Source: Magnetospirillum sp902729445 (lineage in GTDB: Bacteria > Pseudomonadota > Alphaproteobacteria > Rhodospirillales > Magnetospirillaceae). Taken from it: a stretch of 64,000 bases of DNA. The position numbers and the translations under genes were made by a program. The notes beneath the pieces are model-generated. The model was given only the letters and a program-made list of their open reading frames with translations. It had not been told where the DNA came from and made no database searches. Within the stretch, counting starts at the first letter, position 1, and each line of letters starts with the position of its first letter. Shown piece by piece: positions 39,891 to 49,985 of this stretch. The stretch covers positions 198,539 through 262,538 of the forward strand of contig NZ_CACVCE010000023.1 in NCBI RefSeq assembly GCF_902729445.1, given 5' to 3'.

Positions 39891-39951
39891 AAGAGTTTCG
39901 TTTGGGGTGACAAGTGGCCGATTGTGACGTCCAATCGTCGCCACACGAGAC

Positions 39952-39984
39952 TTGATCTCCGATTAAAAAAACGTATGCTCGTTT
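39952..39984 (+). promoter_or_regulatory. Candidate promoter and operator of the liu operon
   Basis: TTGATC (39952-39957), a 16-bp spacer and TATGCT (39974-39979) form a plausible sigma70 promoter about 35 bp before the liuA start. An inverted repeat AAACG-N6-CGTTT (39969-39984) overlaps the -10. A repressor or MerR-type LiuR could bind here; no such regulator gene lies beside the operon. Confidence 0.4.
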
Positions 39985-40015
39985 AAATTCCGTCACGCGA
40001 GGCAGGGAGCGCCCG

Positions 40016-41185
40016 ATGTACGCCTTCAACGCCACCATGAATTTCGACCTGGGCGAGACCGCCGACATGCTGCGCGATCAGGTCGCCGCCTTCGCGGCCG
40101 CCGAGATCGCGCCCCTGGCGGCCGAGATCGACCAATCCAACGAGTTCCCCAACCATCTGTGGCGCAAGCTGGGCGACATGGGCCTGCTGGGCATCACGGT
40201 GGAAGAGGAATATGGCGGCACCGGCATGGGCTATCTCGAACATGTCATCGCCATGGAAGAGATTTCTCGCGCCTCGGCCTCGGTGGGCCTGTCCTATGGG
40301 GCGCATTCCAATCTGTGCGTCAACCAGATCCGCCGCAACGGCAATGCCGCGCAGAAAGCCAAGTACCTGCCCAAGCTGATCACCGGCGAGCATATCGGCG
40401 CCCTGGCCATGAGCGAACCCAATGCCGGTTCCGACGTGGTGTCGATGAAGCTTCGGGCCGAGAAGAAGGGCGACCGCTACATCCTGAACGGCACCAAGAT
40501 GTGGATCACCAACGGCCCCGACGCCGATACCCTGGTGGTCTATGCCAAGACCGACATGGCCGCCGGCCCCAAGGGCATCACCACCTTCATCATCGAGAAG
40601 GGCTTCAAGGGCTTCTCGGTGGCGCAGAAGCTGGACAAGCTGGGCATGCGCGGCTCGAACACCGGCGAATTGGTGTTCACCGATTGCGAGGTGCCGGAAG
40701 AAAACGTGCTGGGTTTCGTCGGCAAGGGCGTCAACGTCTTGATGAGCGGCCTGGATTACGAACGCGCCGTGCTGGCCGCCGGCCCCTTGGGCATCATGCG
40801 GGCCTGCATGGACCTGGTGGTGCCCTATATCCACGAACGCACCCAGTTCGGCCAGGCCATTGGCACCTTCCAGCTGATGCAGGGCAAGATCGCCGACATG
40901 TACACCACCATGAATGCCTGCCGCGCCTATGCCTATGCGGTGGCGAAGGCCTGCGACCGGGCCGAGACCAGCCGTAAGGACGCCGCCGGCGTGATCCTTT
41001 ATTGCGCCGAAAAGGCCACCTGGATGGCCCTTGAGGCGATCCAGACCCTGGGCGGCAACGGCTACATCAACGAGTTCCCGGCCGGCCGCCTGTTGCGCGA
41101 CGCCAAGCTGTACGAGATCGGCGCCGGCACCTCGGAAATCCGCCGCATGCTGATCGGCCGCGAACTGTTCGAAGAGACCAAATAG
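40016..41185 (+). CDS. liuA: Isovaleryl-CoA dehydrogenase
   Basis: A 389-residue FAD-dependent acyl-CoA dehydrogenase oxidising isovaleryl-CoA to 3-methylcrotonyl-CoA. GALAMSEPNAGSDVVSMKLRA and WITNGPDADTLVVYAKT are the flavin-binding signatures, and QTLGGNGYINEFPAGRLLRDAKLYEIGAGTSEIRRMLIGREL is the usual C-terminus. The Glu in DYERAVLAAGPLGI fits the catalytic-base position peculiar to isovaleryl-CoA enzymes. An AGGGAG ribosome site precedes the ATG. It is first in a five-gene leucine-degradation operon. Confidence 0.95.
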   Translation: MYAFNATMNFDLGETADMLRDQVAAFAAAEIAPLAAEIDQSNEFPNHLWRKLGDMGLLGITVEEEYGGTGMGYLEHVIAMEEISRASASVGLSYGAHSNLCVNQIRRNGNAAQKAKYLPKLITGEHIGALAMSEPNAGSDVVSMKLRAEKKGDRYILNGTKMWITNGPDADTLVVYAKTDMAAGPKGITTFIIEKGFKGFSVAQKLDKLGMRGSNTGELVFTDCEVPEENVLGFVGKGVNVLMSGLDYERAVLAAGPLGIMRACMDLVVPYIHERTQFGQAIGTFQLMQGKIADMYTTMNACRAYAYAVAKACDRAETSRKDAAGVILYCAEKATWMALEAIQTLGGNGYINEFPAGRLLRDAKLYEIGAGTSEIRRMLIGRELFEETK

Positions 41186-41187
41186 CC

Positions 41188-42795
<1,608 letters not shown>

Positions 42796-42799
42796 GACC

Positions 42800-43582
42800 A
42801 TGAGCGCGCTGATCATCGACACCAAGACCTGTGTCCGCTTCATCACCCTGAACCGGCCCGAGCGCCACAATGCGTTCGACGACGGGCTGATCGCCGAATT
42901 GACCCAGGCCTTCCTGGCCGCGTCGGCCGACGACGGCGTGCGGGTGGTGGTGCTGGATTCGGTCGGCAAAAGCTTTTCCGCCGGGGCCGACCTCGAATGG
43001 ATGAAGCGGATGGCCGGCTATGACCGCGCCCGCAACCTGGAAGACGCCAAGGCGCTGGCCCGGCTGATGGCCGTGATCGACCAATGCCCGAAGCCGACCA
43101 TCGCGGTGGTGCAGGGTGCCGCCTATGGCGGGGGCGTCGGTCTGGCCGCCACCTGCGACATGGTGGTTGCCGCCGACCATGCCCTGTTCTGCCTGTCCGA
43201 GGTCAAGCTGGGCATCATCCCGGCGGTGATCAGCCCCTATGTGGTGCGTGCCATCGGGGCGCGGGCGTCGCGGCGCTATTTCCAGACCGCCGAGACCTTT
43301 TCGGCGACCAAGGCGGCCGAGTTGGGGTTGGTGTCGGAAGTGGCTTCGCCCGACCAGTTGATGGCCGTCCGCGACCGCTGGATTGCCGCCTTGCTGGTCA
43401 ATGGCCCGGCGGCCATGGCGGCGGCCAAGGATCTGGCGGTGCAGGCGGCCGAACGTCCGTTGGATGATTCCTTGCGGGCCTGGACCGCCGAACGCATCGC
43501 CGATCTTCGCGCTTCCGACGAAGGCAAGGAAGGCGTCACCGCCTTTCTGGAACGGCGCAAACCTTCATGGATCGGGGGCTGA
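42800..43582 (+). CDS. liuC: Methylglutaconyl-CoA hydratase (crotonase family)
   Basis: A 260-residue crotonase-fold protein. FSAGADLEWMKRMAGY is the typical liuC segment (the D-L-x-W-M-K-x-M pattern), followed by AAYGGGVGLAATCDMVVAADHALFCLSEVKLGIIPAVISPYV, with the catalytic Glu in SEVKLG. In its position between the two MCC genes it hydrates 3-methylglutaconyl-CoA to HMG-CoA. It starts 5 bp after liuB and ends 5 bp before liuD. Confidence 0.92.
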   Translation: MSALIIDTKTCVRFITLNRPERHNAFDDGLIAELTQAFLAASADDGVRVVVLDSVGKSFSAGADLEWMKRMAGYDRARNLEDAKALARLMAVIDQCPKPTIAVVQGAAYGGGVGLAATCDMVVAADHALFCLSEVKLGIIPAVISPYVVRAIGARASRRYFQTAETFSATKAAELGLVSEVASPDQLMAVRDRWIAALLVNGPAAMAAAKDLAVQAAERPLDDSLRAWTAERIADLRASDEGKEGVTAFLERRKPSWIGG

Positions 43583-43586
43583 TCCG

Positions 43587-45590
43587 ATGTTCGACAAAAT
43601 CCTGATCGCCAACCGGGGCGAGATCGCGGTCCGTGTCATCCGCACCGCCAAGCGCCTGGGCATCCGCACCGTGGCGGTCTATTCCGAGGCCGACTGCAAC
43701 GCCCTTCATGTCCGCTTGGCCGACGAGGCCATTCTGATCGGGCCGGCGGCGGCGGCGGAATCCTATCTGGTGGCCGACAAGATCCTGGCCGCCGCCAAGG
43801 CGACCGGGGCCCAGGCCATCCATCCCGGCTATGGTTTCCTGTCGGAAAACGCCGCCTTCGCCGAGGCCTGCGCGGCCCAGGGCGTCACCTTCATCGGCCC
43901 GCCGGCCGGGGCGATCCGCGCCATGGGCTCGAAGGCGGAATCCAAGCGTCTGATGGAATCGGCCCGCGTGCCGATGGTGCCGGGCTATCACGGCGCCGAC
44001 CAGTCCGACGCGGTGCTGACCCAGGCGGCCATGGACATCGGCTTCCCGGTGCTGGTCAAGGCTTCGGCCGGCGGCGGCGGCAAGGGCATGCGGGTGGTCC
44101 GGGCCGAACCGGAACTGGCGGCGGCCATCGCCGGGGCGCGGCGCGAGGCCAAGGCTTCGTTCGGCGATGATTCGCTTTTGCTGGAACGCTATCTCGACCA
44201 TCCCCGCCATGTGGAAATCCAGGTATTCTGCGACCGCCTGGGTAATGGCATCTATTTGTTCGAGCGTGACTGCTCGGCCCAGCGCCGCCACCAGAAGGTG
44301 ATCGAGGAAGCGCCGGCCCCGCTGCTGCCCGACGAGGTCCGCCAGGCCATGGGCGAGGCGGCGGTTCAGGCGGCCAAGGCGGTGTCCTATGAAGGGGCCG
44401 GCACCGTCGAGTTCCTGTTCCAGGACGGGCAGTTCTATTTCATCGAGATGAACACCCGCCTGCAGGTCGAGCACCCGGTGACCGAGATGATCACCGGCCA
44501 GGATCTGGTGGAATGGCAATTGCTGGTGGCCGCCGGCCGGCCGCTGCCCCTGGGCCAGCACGAGCTGACCCGCAAGGGCCACGCCTTCGAGGCCCGCCTG
44601 TACGCCGAGGACCCGGCCAAGGATTTCCTGCCGGCCACCGGCCGCTTGGTCCATCTGGTGCCGCCGACCGCCAGCCCCCATGTTCGCGTCGATACCGGCG
44701 TGGTCGAGGGCGACGAGGTCACCGCCTTCTACGACCCGATGATCGCCAAGCTGATCGTGTGGGACGAGGATCGCGATTCGGCGCTGCGCCGTCTGCGTCG
44801 GGCGCTGGCCGATTACGAGGTGGCCGGGCTGGTCACCAACATCTCGTTCCTGGCCGCCATCGCCGGCCATCCGGCCTTCGCCGCCTTCGAGATGGATACC
44901 GGCTTCATCGATCGCCACCGGGCCGACCTGATTCCCGCCATCCGCAATGTGCCGGCCCCGGCCCTGGCCTTCGCCGCCGCCGCCCTGCTGCTGGATCGCG
45001 AAGACCATGCCGCCGCCGCGGCGGCGCGCTCGGGCGATCGCTGGTCGCCCTGGCACCAGACCGGTGGCTGGCGGATGAACGACGACAACCACCATGATTT
45101 CCGCCTGATCGACGCCGATGCGGTGCGGCTGGTCACCGTCCATTTCCGCACCGACGGCTGGGAGGTCGATCTGGACGGTGGGACCATGCGGGTCCGTGGG
45201 GCCAGCCGGCAGGGCCGGCGTATCACCGCCGAACTGGACGGCGAGCGTCGCTCGGCCTCGGTGGTGACCGACGGTTTCGACATCACCGTGCTGCTGGACG
45301 GCGCCAGCTGGCGCCTGAAGCTGGACGACCCGTCGGCCAAGGCCGCCGACCAGGACGGGCCGGGCTCGTTGGCGGCGCCGATGACCGGGCGGGTGGTGCA
45401 GGTGCTGGTGGCGGCCGGCGACCGGGTCGAACGCGGCCAGCCCTTGATGGTGGTCGAGGCGATGAAGATGGAACACACCATCGCCGCCCCCGCCGACGGC
45501 ACGGTCAAGGAGGTGCTGTACGCGGTGGGCGATCAGGTGGCCGACGGCGCCGAATTGCTGGCCTTCGACGCCGACGAGGCCAAGAAATGA
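43587..45590 (+). CDS. liuD: Methylcrotonyl-CoA carboxylase, biotin-carrying (alpha) subunit
   Basis: A 667-residue protein. The biotin carboxylase part starts MFDKILIANRGEIAVRVIRTAKRLG, has the ATP-grasp loop VKASAGGGGKGMRVV and FIEMNTRLQVEHPVTEMITG; a central BT domain follows, and the C-terminal biotinyl domain contains VVEAMKMEHTIAAP with the biotin Lys. The ATG at 43587 starts the family N-terminus exactly; a longer frame to 43383 runs over liuC. It overlaps liuE by four bases. Confidence 0.96.
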   Translation: MFDKILIANRGEIAVRVIRTAKRLGIRTVAVYSEADCNALHVRLADEAILIGPAAAAESYLVADKILAAAKATGAQAIHPGYGFLSENAAFAEACAAQGVTFIGPPAGAIRAMGSKAESKRLMESARVPMVPGYHGADQSDAVLTQAAMDIGFPVLVKASAGGGGKGMRVVRAEPELAAAIAGARREAKASFGDDSLLLERYLDHPRHVEIQVFCDRLGNGIYLFERDCSAQRRHQKVIEEAPAPLLPDEVRQAMGEAAVQAAKAVSYEGAGTVEFLFQDGQFYFIEMNTRLQVEHPVTEMITGQDLVEWQLLVAAGRPLPLGQHELTRKGHAFEARLYAEDPAKDFLPATGRLVHLVPPTASPHVRVDTGVVEGDEVTAFYDPMIAKLIVWDEDRDSALRRLRRALADYEVAGLVTNISFLAAIAGHPAFAAFEMDTGFIDRHRADLIPAIRNVPAPALAFAAAALLLDREDHAAAAAARSGDRWSPWHQTGGWRMNDDNHHDFRLIDADAVRLVTVHFRTDGWEVDLDGGTMRVRGASRQGRRITAELDGERRSASVVTDGFDITVLLDGASWRLKLDDPSAKAADQDGPGSLAAPMTGRVVQVLVAAGDRVERGQPLMVVEAMKMEHTIAAPADGTVKEVLYAVGDQVADGAELLAFDADEAKK

Positions 45591-46818
45591 CCCTGCCCCG
45601 CGCCGTCAGGATCGTCGAGGTCGGCCCGCGCGACGGCCTGCAGAACGAGGCCCAGCCGGTGCCGGCCGCCGTCAAGGTCGAGCTGATCGAGCGGCTGGCG
45701 GCGGCGGGCCTGACCGCCATCGAGGCCGGCAGCTTCGTGTCGCCCAAATGGGTGCCGCAGATGGAATCGTCGGCCGAGGTGATGGCTTCCATCACCCGCT
45801 GTCCGGGTGTCAGCTATCCGGTGCTGGTGCCCAACCTGCAAGGCCTTGAGCAGGCGCTGGCGGCGGGCGCCGCCGACATCGCGGTGTTCGCCGCCGCCTC
45901 GGAAAGCTTCTCGAAGAAGAACATCAATTGCACCATCGCCGAAAGCCTGGACCGCTTCGCCCCGGTGATCGACAAGGCTCGGGCGGCGGGGCTGGTGGTG
46001 CGCGGCTATGTCAGTTGCGTGCTGGGCTGTCCCTATGAAGGCGACATCGCCCCGCAGGCGGTGGCCGATGTCGCCCGTCGCCTGTTGGACATGGGCTGCG
46101 CCGAAATTTCCTTGGGCGACACCATCGGCACCGGCACTCCGGGCAAGGCACAGGCCCTGATCGAGACCGTCGCCGCCCAGGTCCCGGTGGATCGCCTGGC
46201 GGCCCACTTCCACGACACCTACGGCCAGGCGCTGGCCAACATTTTCGCGGTGCTGGAAAAGGGGGTGGCGGTGGTCGATTCCTCGGTCGCCGGCCTGGGC
46301 GGCTGCCCCTATGCCAAGGGCGCATCCGNGTCAGTTGCGTGCTGGGCTGTCCCTATGAAGGCGACATCGCCCCGCAGGCGGTGGCCGATGTCGCCCGTCG
46401 CCTGTTGGACATGGGCTGCGCCGAAATTTCCTTGGGCGACACCATCGGCACCGGCACTCCGGGCAAGGCACAGGCCCTGATCGAGACCGTCGCCGCCCAG
46501 GTCCCGGTGGATCGCCTGGCGGCCCACTTCCACGACACCTACGGCCAGGCGCTGGCCAACATTTTCGCGGTGCTGGAAAAGGGGGTGGCGGTGGTCGATT
46601 CCTCGGTCGCCGGCCTGGGCGGCTGCCCCTATGCCAAGGGCGCATCCGGCAACGTCGCCACCGAGGACGTGGTCTATATGCTGAACGGTCTGGGGATCAC
46701 CACCGGCATCGATCTGGATCTGCTGGTCCAGGCCGGCGATTTTATCTGCCGTGAGTTGGGCCGCGCCACCGGATCGAAGGTCGCCAGGGCCAAGGGCTGC
46801 GCGATGATTTCAGGTTGA
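45587..46818 (+). CDS. liuE: Hydroxymethylglutaryl-CoA lyase, interrupted by an assembly artefact
   Basis: The enzyme cleaves HMG-CoA to acetyl-CoA and acetoacetate, ending leucine breakdown. VEVGPRDGLQNE, EAGSFVSPKWVPQM and SVAGLGGCPYAKGASGNVATEDV (with the catalytic Cys) identify it. Bases 46010-46328 are repeated exactly at 46330-46648 with one N between, so the frame is broken as printed. Removing one copy and the N (320 bases) restores one frame of 303 residues, the normal length. The last codons and stop are contributed by repeat copy C. Called as an intact gene damaged only in assembly. Confidence 0.9.
46010..46648. other. Scaffolding artefact: 319-bp duplicate around an N
   Basis: The sequence from GTCAGTTGCGTGC to GGGCGCATCCG occurs at 46010-46328 and again, with no difference seen, at 46330-46648. 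A single N stands at 46329. Two contig ends that overlap by 319 bp were evidently joined without merging. It is not a biological duplication: it breaks the reading frame of liuE, and deleting it restores a normal-length enzyme. Confidence 0.93.
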
Positions 46819-46922
46819 AATCCTCGCGCCCCAGCGGCCATTGCGGCCGCGGCCAAGCATGCCGGAGGCATGCGCCCGGCGAGGGGCAGAAAAGAATGAG
46901 ACCAAGATGATTTCATCTTGGT
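46799..46922. repeat. Structured intergenic repeat, copy C (overlaps liuE stop)
   Basis: Hairpins: GCGCGA/TCGCGC with inner TGATTT/AAATC pairing (46799-46829), GCGGCC/GGCCGC, GCATGCC/GGCATGC (46857-46873) and ACCAAGATG/CATCTTGGT (46901-46922). The reverse complement aligns along nearly its whole length with copy B. The stop codon of liuE (46816-46818) and its last five codons lie inside the first hairpin. Confidence 0.8.
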
Positions 46923-47014
46923 CCAAGAATCCCCGGCCGCCCGTCGGTTCAGGGCGTCCGGGTCGACCCCTCCACAGGGGGGAGGTTGTCTCCCATGAAC
47001 CACACCTCGAAAGG

Positions 47015-47036
47015 GCCGGGCGGTTTTCCGCCCGGC
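47015..47036. terminator. Hairpin terminator between liuE and prs
   Basis: GCCGGGCGG and CCGCCCGGC arms with a TTTT loop, followed by TCTCTTT on the plus strand and CCCTTT on the minus strand. It can serve the convergent liu and prs units. The remaining part of 46923-47081 shows no gene. Confidence 0.65.
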
Positions 47037-47081
47037 TCTCTTTCATACCGCCCACCCCATGACTTCAAAGGCCGACCGGTA

Positions 47082-48008
47082 TCAATCAAACAGGCTGGAA
47101 ACCGAGCGCTCTTCCGAGATGCGCTGGATCGATTCGGCCATCAAGGGCGCGATGGTGATCTGGCGGATGTTGTGGGCCATCTTGACCGCCTCGGTGGCGG
47201 GGATGGAATCGGTGATGACCAGCTCTTCCAGCGGGCTCGAGGTGACGCGGGCCACCGCGCCGCCCGACAGCACGCCGTGCGTCACATAGGCCGAGACCGA
47301 CACCGCGCCGGCCTTCATCAGGGCCTCGGCCGCGTTGCACAAGGTGCCGGCGGAATCGACGATGTCGTCGACCAGCACGCAGCGGCGTCCGTGCACTTCA
47401 CCGATGATGTTCATCACTTCCGACACGCCGGCCCGTTCGCGGCGCTTGTCGATGATCGCCAGATCGGCGTCGATGCGGCTGGCGATGGCGCGGGCCCGCA
47501 CCACGCCGCCGACGTCGGGCGACACCACCATGACGTTGTCATAGCGGGCGCGGATGTCGTTGACGAACACCGGGGCGGCATAAAGATTGTCCAGCGGGAT
47601 ATCGAAGAAGCCCTGGATCTGGCCGGAATGCAGGTCCAGCGTGACGACGCGGTCGGCGCCGGCGGTGGTGATCAGGTTGGCGACCATCTTGGCCGAGATC
47701 GGCGTGCGCGGACCCGACTTGCGGTCCTGGCGGGCATAGCCGAAATAGGGGATGACCGCGGTGATGCGCCGGGCCGAGCCGCGCTTGAGCGCGTCCAGGC
47801 TGATCAGCAGCTCCATCAGATTGTCGTTGGTGGGATAGCAGGTCGACTGGATGACGAAGACATCCTCGCCACGAACGTTCTCGTGGATCTCGACGAAAAT
47901 CTCCATGTCCGAGAACCGGCGCACGCTGGCCTTGGTGATGGACATGGTCATGTATTCGGCGATCGCTTCGGCGAGCGGGCGATTGCTGTTGCAGGCGAGG
48001 ATTTTCAT
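47082..48008 (-). CDS. prs: Ribose-phosphate pyrophosphokinase
   Basis: A 308-residue enzyme making PRPP from ribose 5-phosphate and ATP for nucleotide, His and Trp synthesis. RRFSDMEIFVEIHENVRGEDVFVIQS and PYFGYARQDRK (ATP loop) lie in the N-terminal half, and CVLVDDIVDSAGTLCNAAEAL is the PRPP-binding loop. Length is standard. The gene is last in a leftward cluster and overlaps the lipoprotein gene by four bases, which suggests expression with the envelope genes upstream. Confidence 0.97.
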   Translation of the reverse strand: MKILACNSNRPLAEAIAEYMTMSITKASVRRFSDMEIFVEIHENVRGEDVFVIQSTCYPTNDNLMELLISLDALKRGSARRITAVIPYFGYARQDRKSGPRTPISAKMVANLITTAGADRVVTLDLHSGQIQGFFDIPLDNLYAAPVFVNDIRARYDNVMVVSPDVGGVVRARAIASRIDADLAIIDKRRERAGVSEVMNIIGEVHGRRCVLVDDIVDSAGTLCNAAEALMKAGAVSVSAYVTHGVLSGGAVARVTSSPLEELVITDSIPATEAVKMAHNIRQITIAPLMAESIQRISEERSVSSLFD

Positions 48009-49126
48009 CGAGCTGGCACCTTGGGTGAGCGCGGGGCGTTGGGTTTTGGCGAAGAAGCCTTCTTCACCGTCTTCTTCTTGGAGGGACTGGCCTTGACCCC
48101 CTTGGCAGGCTTCGATTTCACCGGTTTGACCGGCGAAACCTTGGCAGGCGGTTTGGTCGCCGCCTTCACCTGACCCGGGGCCGTTCCCGCCACAATTTTC
48201 TGCTCGCTTGAATTGGCCCTTCCTATATCAGCCGGTCTCATTTCTGTAAACGGGCTTGGGGCCGGGGGCGGCGTCTCGGCGGGTCGGGCCTCGGTTTCGG
48301 GGGCGGCCATGCCGGCCCGTTCGGCGGCGCGGATGACCTGGATGATGCCGGCGGCGCCGCCTTCGGCGACGTCGCGGGCCAGTCCGCCCCACGGCCCTTT
48401 CAGGCGCCCCTTCGGCACCTCGCCTTCCTGGTCGATCAAGGCCATCTGGCCGCCATCGATGGCGCGCTTGACCTGCCAGGCCACCGACAGCAGGTCATCG
48501 CCGCTTTTGGCCGGGGCCACCGAGACCAGGCCGCGCACCACATAGGCGCCGCCGGCTGGCACCACCTCGAACCCGGCGGACTCCAGGGCCAGGCGCAGCG
48601 CCTGCGGCAATGCCTTGTCGCCATCGCCGGGCAGGCCGGCGACGGGCTCGACGCGAATCTTGGGCCGGGTCGCCTGGGCCGCCGGGGCGTCGCGGCGCGG
48701 CTGGGCGTCGGGGTCGGTCAGGCGGGCGGCAAGGATTCCGGTCGCCTCGGCGGCGACGGCCTTCAGGCGCCGCGGGTCGGGGCTTTGCCAGACCGCGCGC
48801 GGGATCGGCTGGGTGAAGGCGGTGACGATTTCGCCGTCGGCAGCGGCCACATTCCAGGCCAGGCTGTTATCCATCACATCGGCGGTCAGGACGTGGCCGA
48901 AGGCGGCGTTGGAACTGATGGTCGCCGGGATTTCCTTGAGTTCCAGGGCCTTGACCATTTCCTCGGCCAGGTCGGGGAAGGCCAGGATCGGCCGGATGGT
49001 CAGGCCGCGCCCCATCTTCGGCCGCGCCAGCGACGGCGGCGGCCCTTCATGGCGGAACGGCTGGGGAATGTCGCCGCAGGCGGCCATCGCCGCCGCCAGC
49101 ACCAGAAGGGACCAGCGCAGCCGCAT
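48005..49126 (-). CDS. Putative lipoprotein with Lys/Pro-rich C-terminus
   Basis: A 373-residue protein with a lipoprotein-type signal peptide ending AAAMAAC, so it is probably attached to a membrane at Cys 17. The body contains two similar alpha/beta halves (RPILAFPDLAEEMVKALELKEIPATI ... VVPAGGAYVVRGLVSVAP) reminiscent of periplasmic lipoproteins that sense envelope state, but no family is certain. The last 70 residues are Lys/Pro/Ala-rich and probably unstructured. It is coupled to prs by a 4-bp overlap. Confidence 0.72.
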   Translation of the reverse strand: MRLRWSLLVLAAAMAACGDIPQPFRHEGPPPSLARPKMGRGLTIRPILAFPDLAEEMVKALELKEIPATISSNAAFGHVLTADVMDNSLAWNVAAADGEIVTAFTQPIPRAVWQSPDPRRLKAVAAEATGILAARLTDPDAQPRRDAPAAQATRPKIRVEPVAGLPGDGDKALPQALRLALESAGFEVVPAGGAYVVRGLVSVAPAKSGDDLLSVAWQVKRAIDGGQMALIDQEGEVPKGRLKGPWGGLARDVAEGGAAGIIQVIRAAERAGMAAPETEARPAETPPPAPSPFTEMRPADIGRANSSEQKIVAGTAPGQVKAATKPPAKVSPVKPVKSKPAKGVKASPSKKKTVKKASSPKPNAPRSPKVPAR

Positions 49127-49129
49127 GGT

Positions 49130-49207
49130 TCAGCCCACCATCAGGCCGACGCAGGTGGTCAGGGTGGCGATGGCCAGGAAAGCCAGCAGCATCATCAGGT
49201 GGGGCAT
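49130..49207 (-). CDS. 25-residue membrane peptide
   Basis: A short frame beginning MPHLMMLLAFLAIATL and ending GLMVG, almost entirely hydrophobic, enough for one membrane helix. Its ATG overlaps the TGA of pgeF (TGATG), and its stop lies three bases before the lipoprotein ATG, so it fits tightly between two cotranscribed genes. The exact packing argues for real translation. Function unknown. Confidence 0.5.
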   Translation of the reverse strand: MPHLMMLLAFLAIATLTTCVGLMVG

Positions 49208-49974
49208 CAGCGCTCCAGCACGATCACCGACAATTGTCGGCCATAATCGGGTTCGCCGGCCAGGGTGGTGCGACGATAGCTGAAGAAGCGGGCCTTGTCG
49301 CGCAAGGTGTCGGCCGGCAGGCGGGTGACCTCTTGCACTCCCAGTCGGGCCAGCTTGCGCGACACGTAACCCGGCAGGTCGAACAGGAAATGTCCGGCCC
49401 TGGGCGCGGGCGCGAAGAAATCGGCATTGTCGGCGGACTCGGCCAGGAAGGGGGCGGGAAAGTCCGGCCCGACCTCGTACGAGCGCTGGCCGATACAGGG
49501 GCCAATGGCGGCGACGATGGTCTTGGCCTTGGCGCCTTGTTCGGCCATGCGGGCCAGGGTGTTGTCGAGAATGCCGGCCAACGCGCCCTTCCAGCCGGCG
49601 TGGGCGGCGCCGATCACGCCTCCCTTACGGTCGGCGAACAGCACCGGCGCGCAATCGGCGGTCAGGATCCCCAGCGCCAGGCCGGGCTGGGTGGTGACCA
49701 TGCCGTCGGCGACCGGGCGGGAATCGGCGGCGAACGGGGCATCGACCAGGATGGAATCGGCGGTGTGGGCCTGGTGCACGGTGACCAGGGCCTTGTCGGG
49801 CAGATCCAGCATGGCCATGGCGCGCGAGCGGTTTTCCGCCACCGCCGAGGGCTCGTCGTTCGAGCCGGGACCGCAATTCAGCGAGGCGTAGATGCCGGTC
49901 GATACCCCGCCTTCGCGGGTGAAGAAGGCGTGACGAATGCGCATGATCTCGTTTAAGGCGGACAGCGTGATCAT
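49207..49974 (-). CDS. pgeF: Peptidoglycan editing factor / purine nucleoside phosphorylase (laccase-domain, YfiH family)
   Basis: A 255-residue protein with the family metal motifs: VHQAHTADS, LTADCAPVLFADRKGGVIGAAHAGWKGALAGI, and AIGPCIGQRSYEVG. The Cys and two His residues bind zinc. The family has adenosine phosphorylase activity, and in E. coli it also removes wrongly incorporated serine from peptidoglycan precursors. It lies 11 bp after midA and is coupled to the 25-codon gene. Confidence 0.93.
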   Translation of the reverse strand: MITLSALNEIMRIRHAFFTREGGVSTGIYASLNCGPGSNDEPSAVAENRSRAMAMLDLPDKALVTVHQAHTADSILVDAPFAADSRPVADGMVTTQPGLALGILTADCAPVLFADRKGGVIGAAHAGWKGALAGILDNTLARMAEQGAKAKTIVAAIGPCIGQRSYEVGPDFPAPFLAESADNADFFAPAPRAGHFLFDLPGYVSRKLARLGVQEVTRLPADTLRDKARFFSYRRTTLAGEPDYGRQLSVIVLER

Positions 49975-49985
49975 CCTGCTTCCTT

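Noticed and set aside
46339..46818. A second, separate HMG-CoA lyase fragment gene
   Set aside because: It is the downstream half of liuE after an unmerged contig overlap, not a paralogue.
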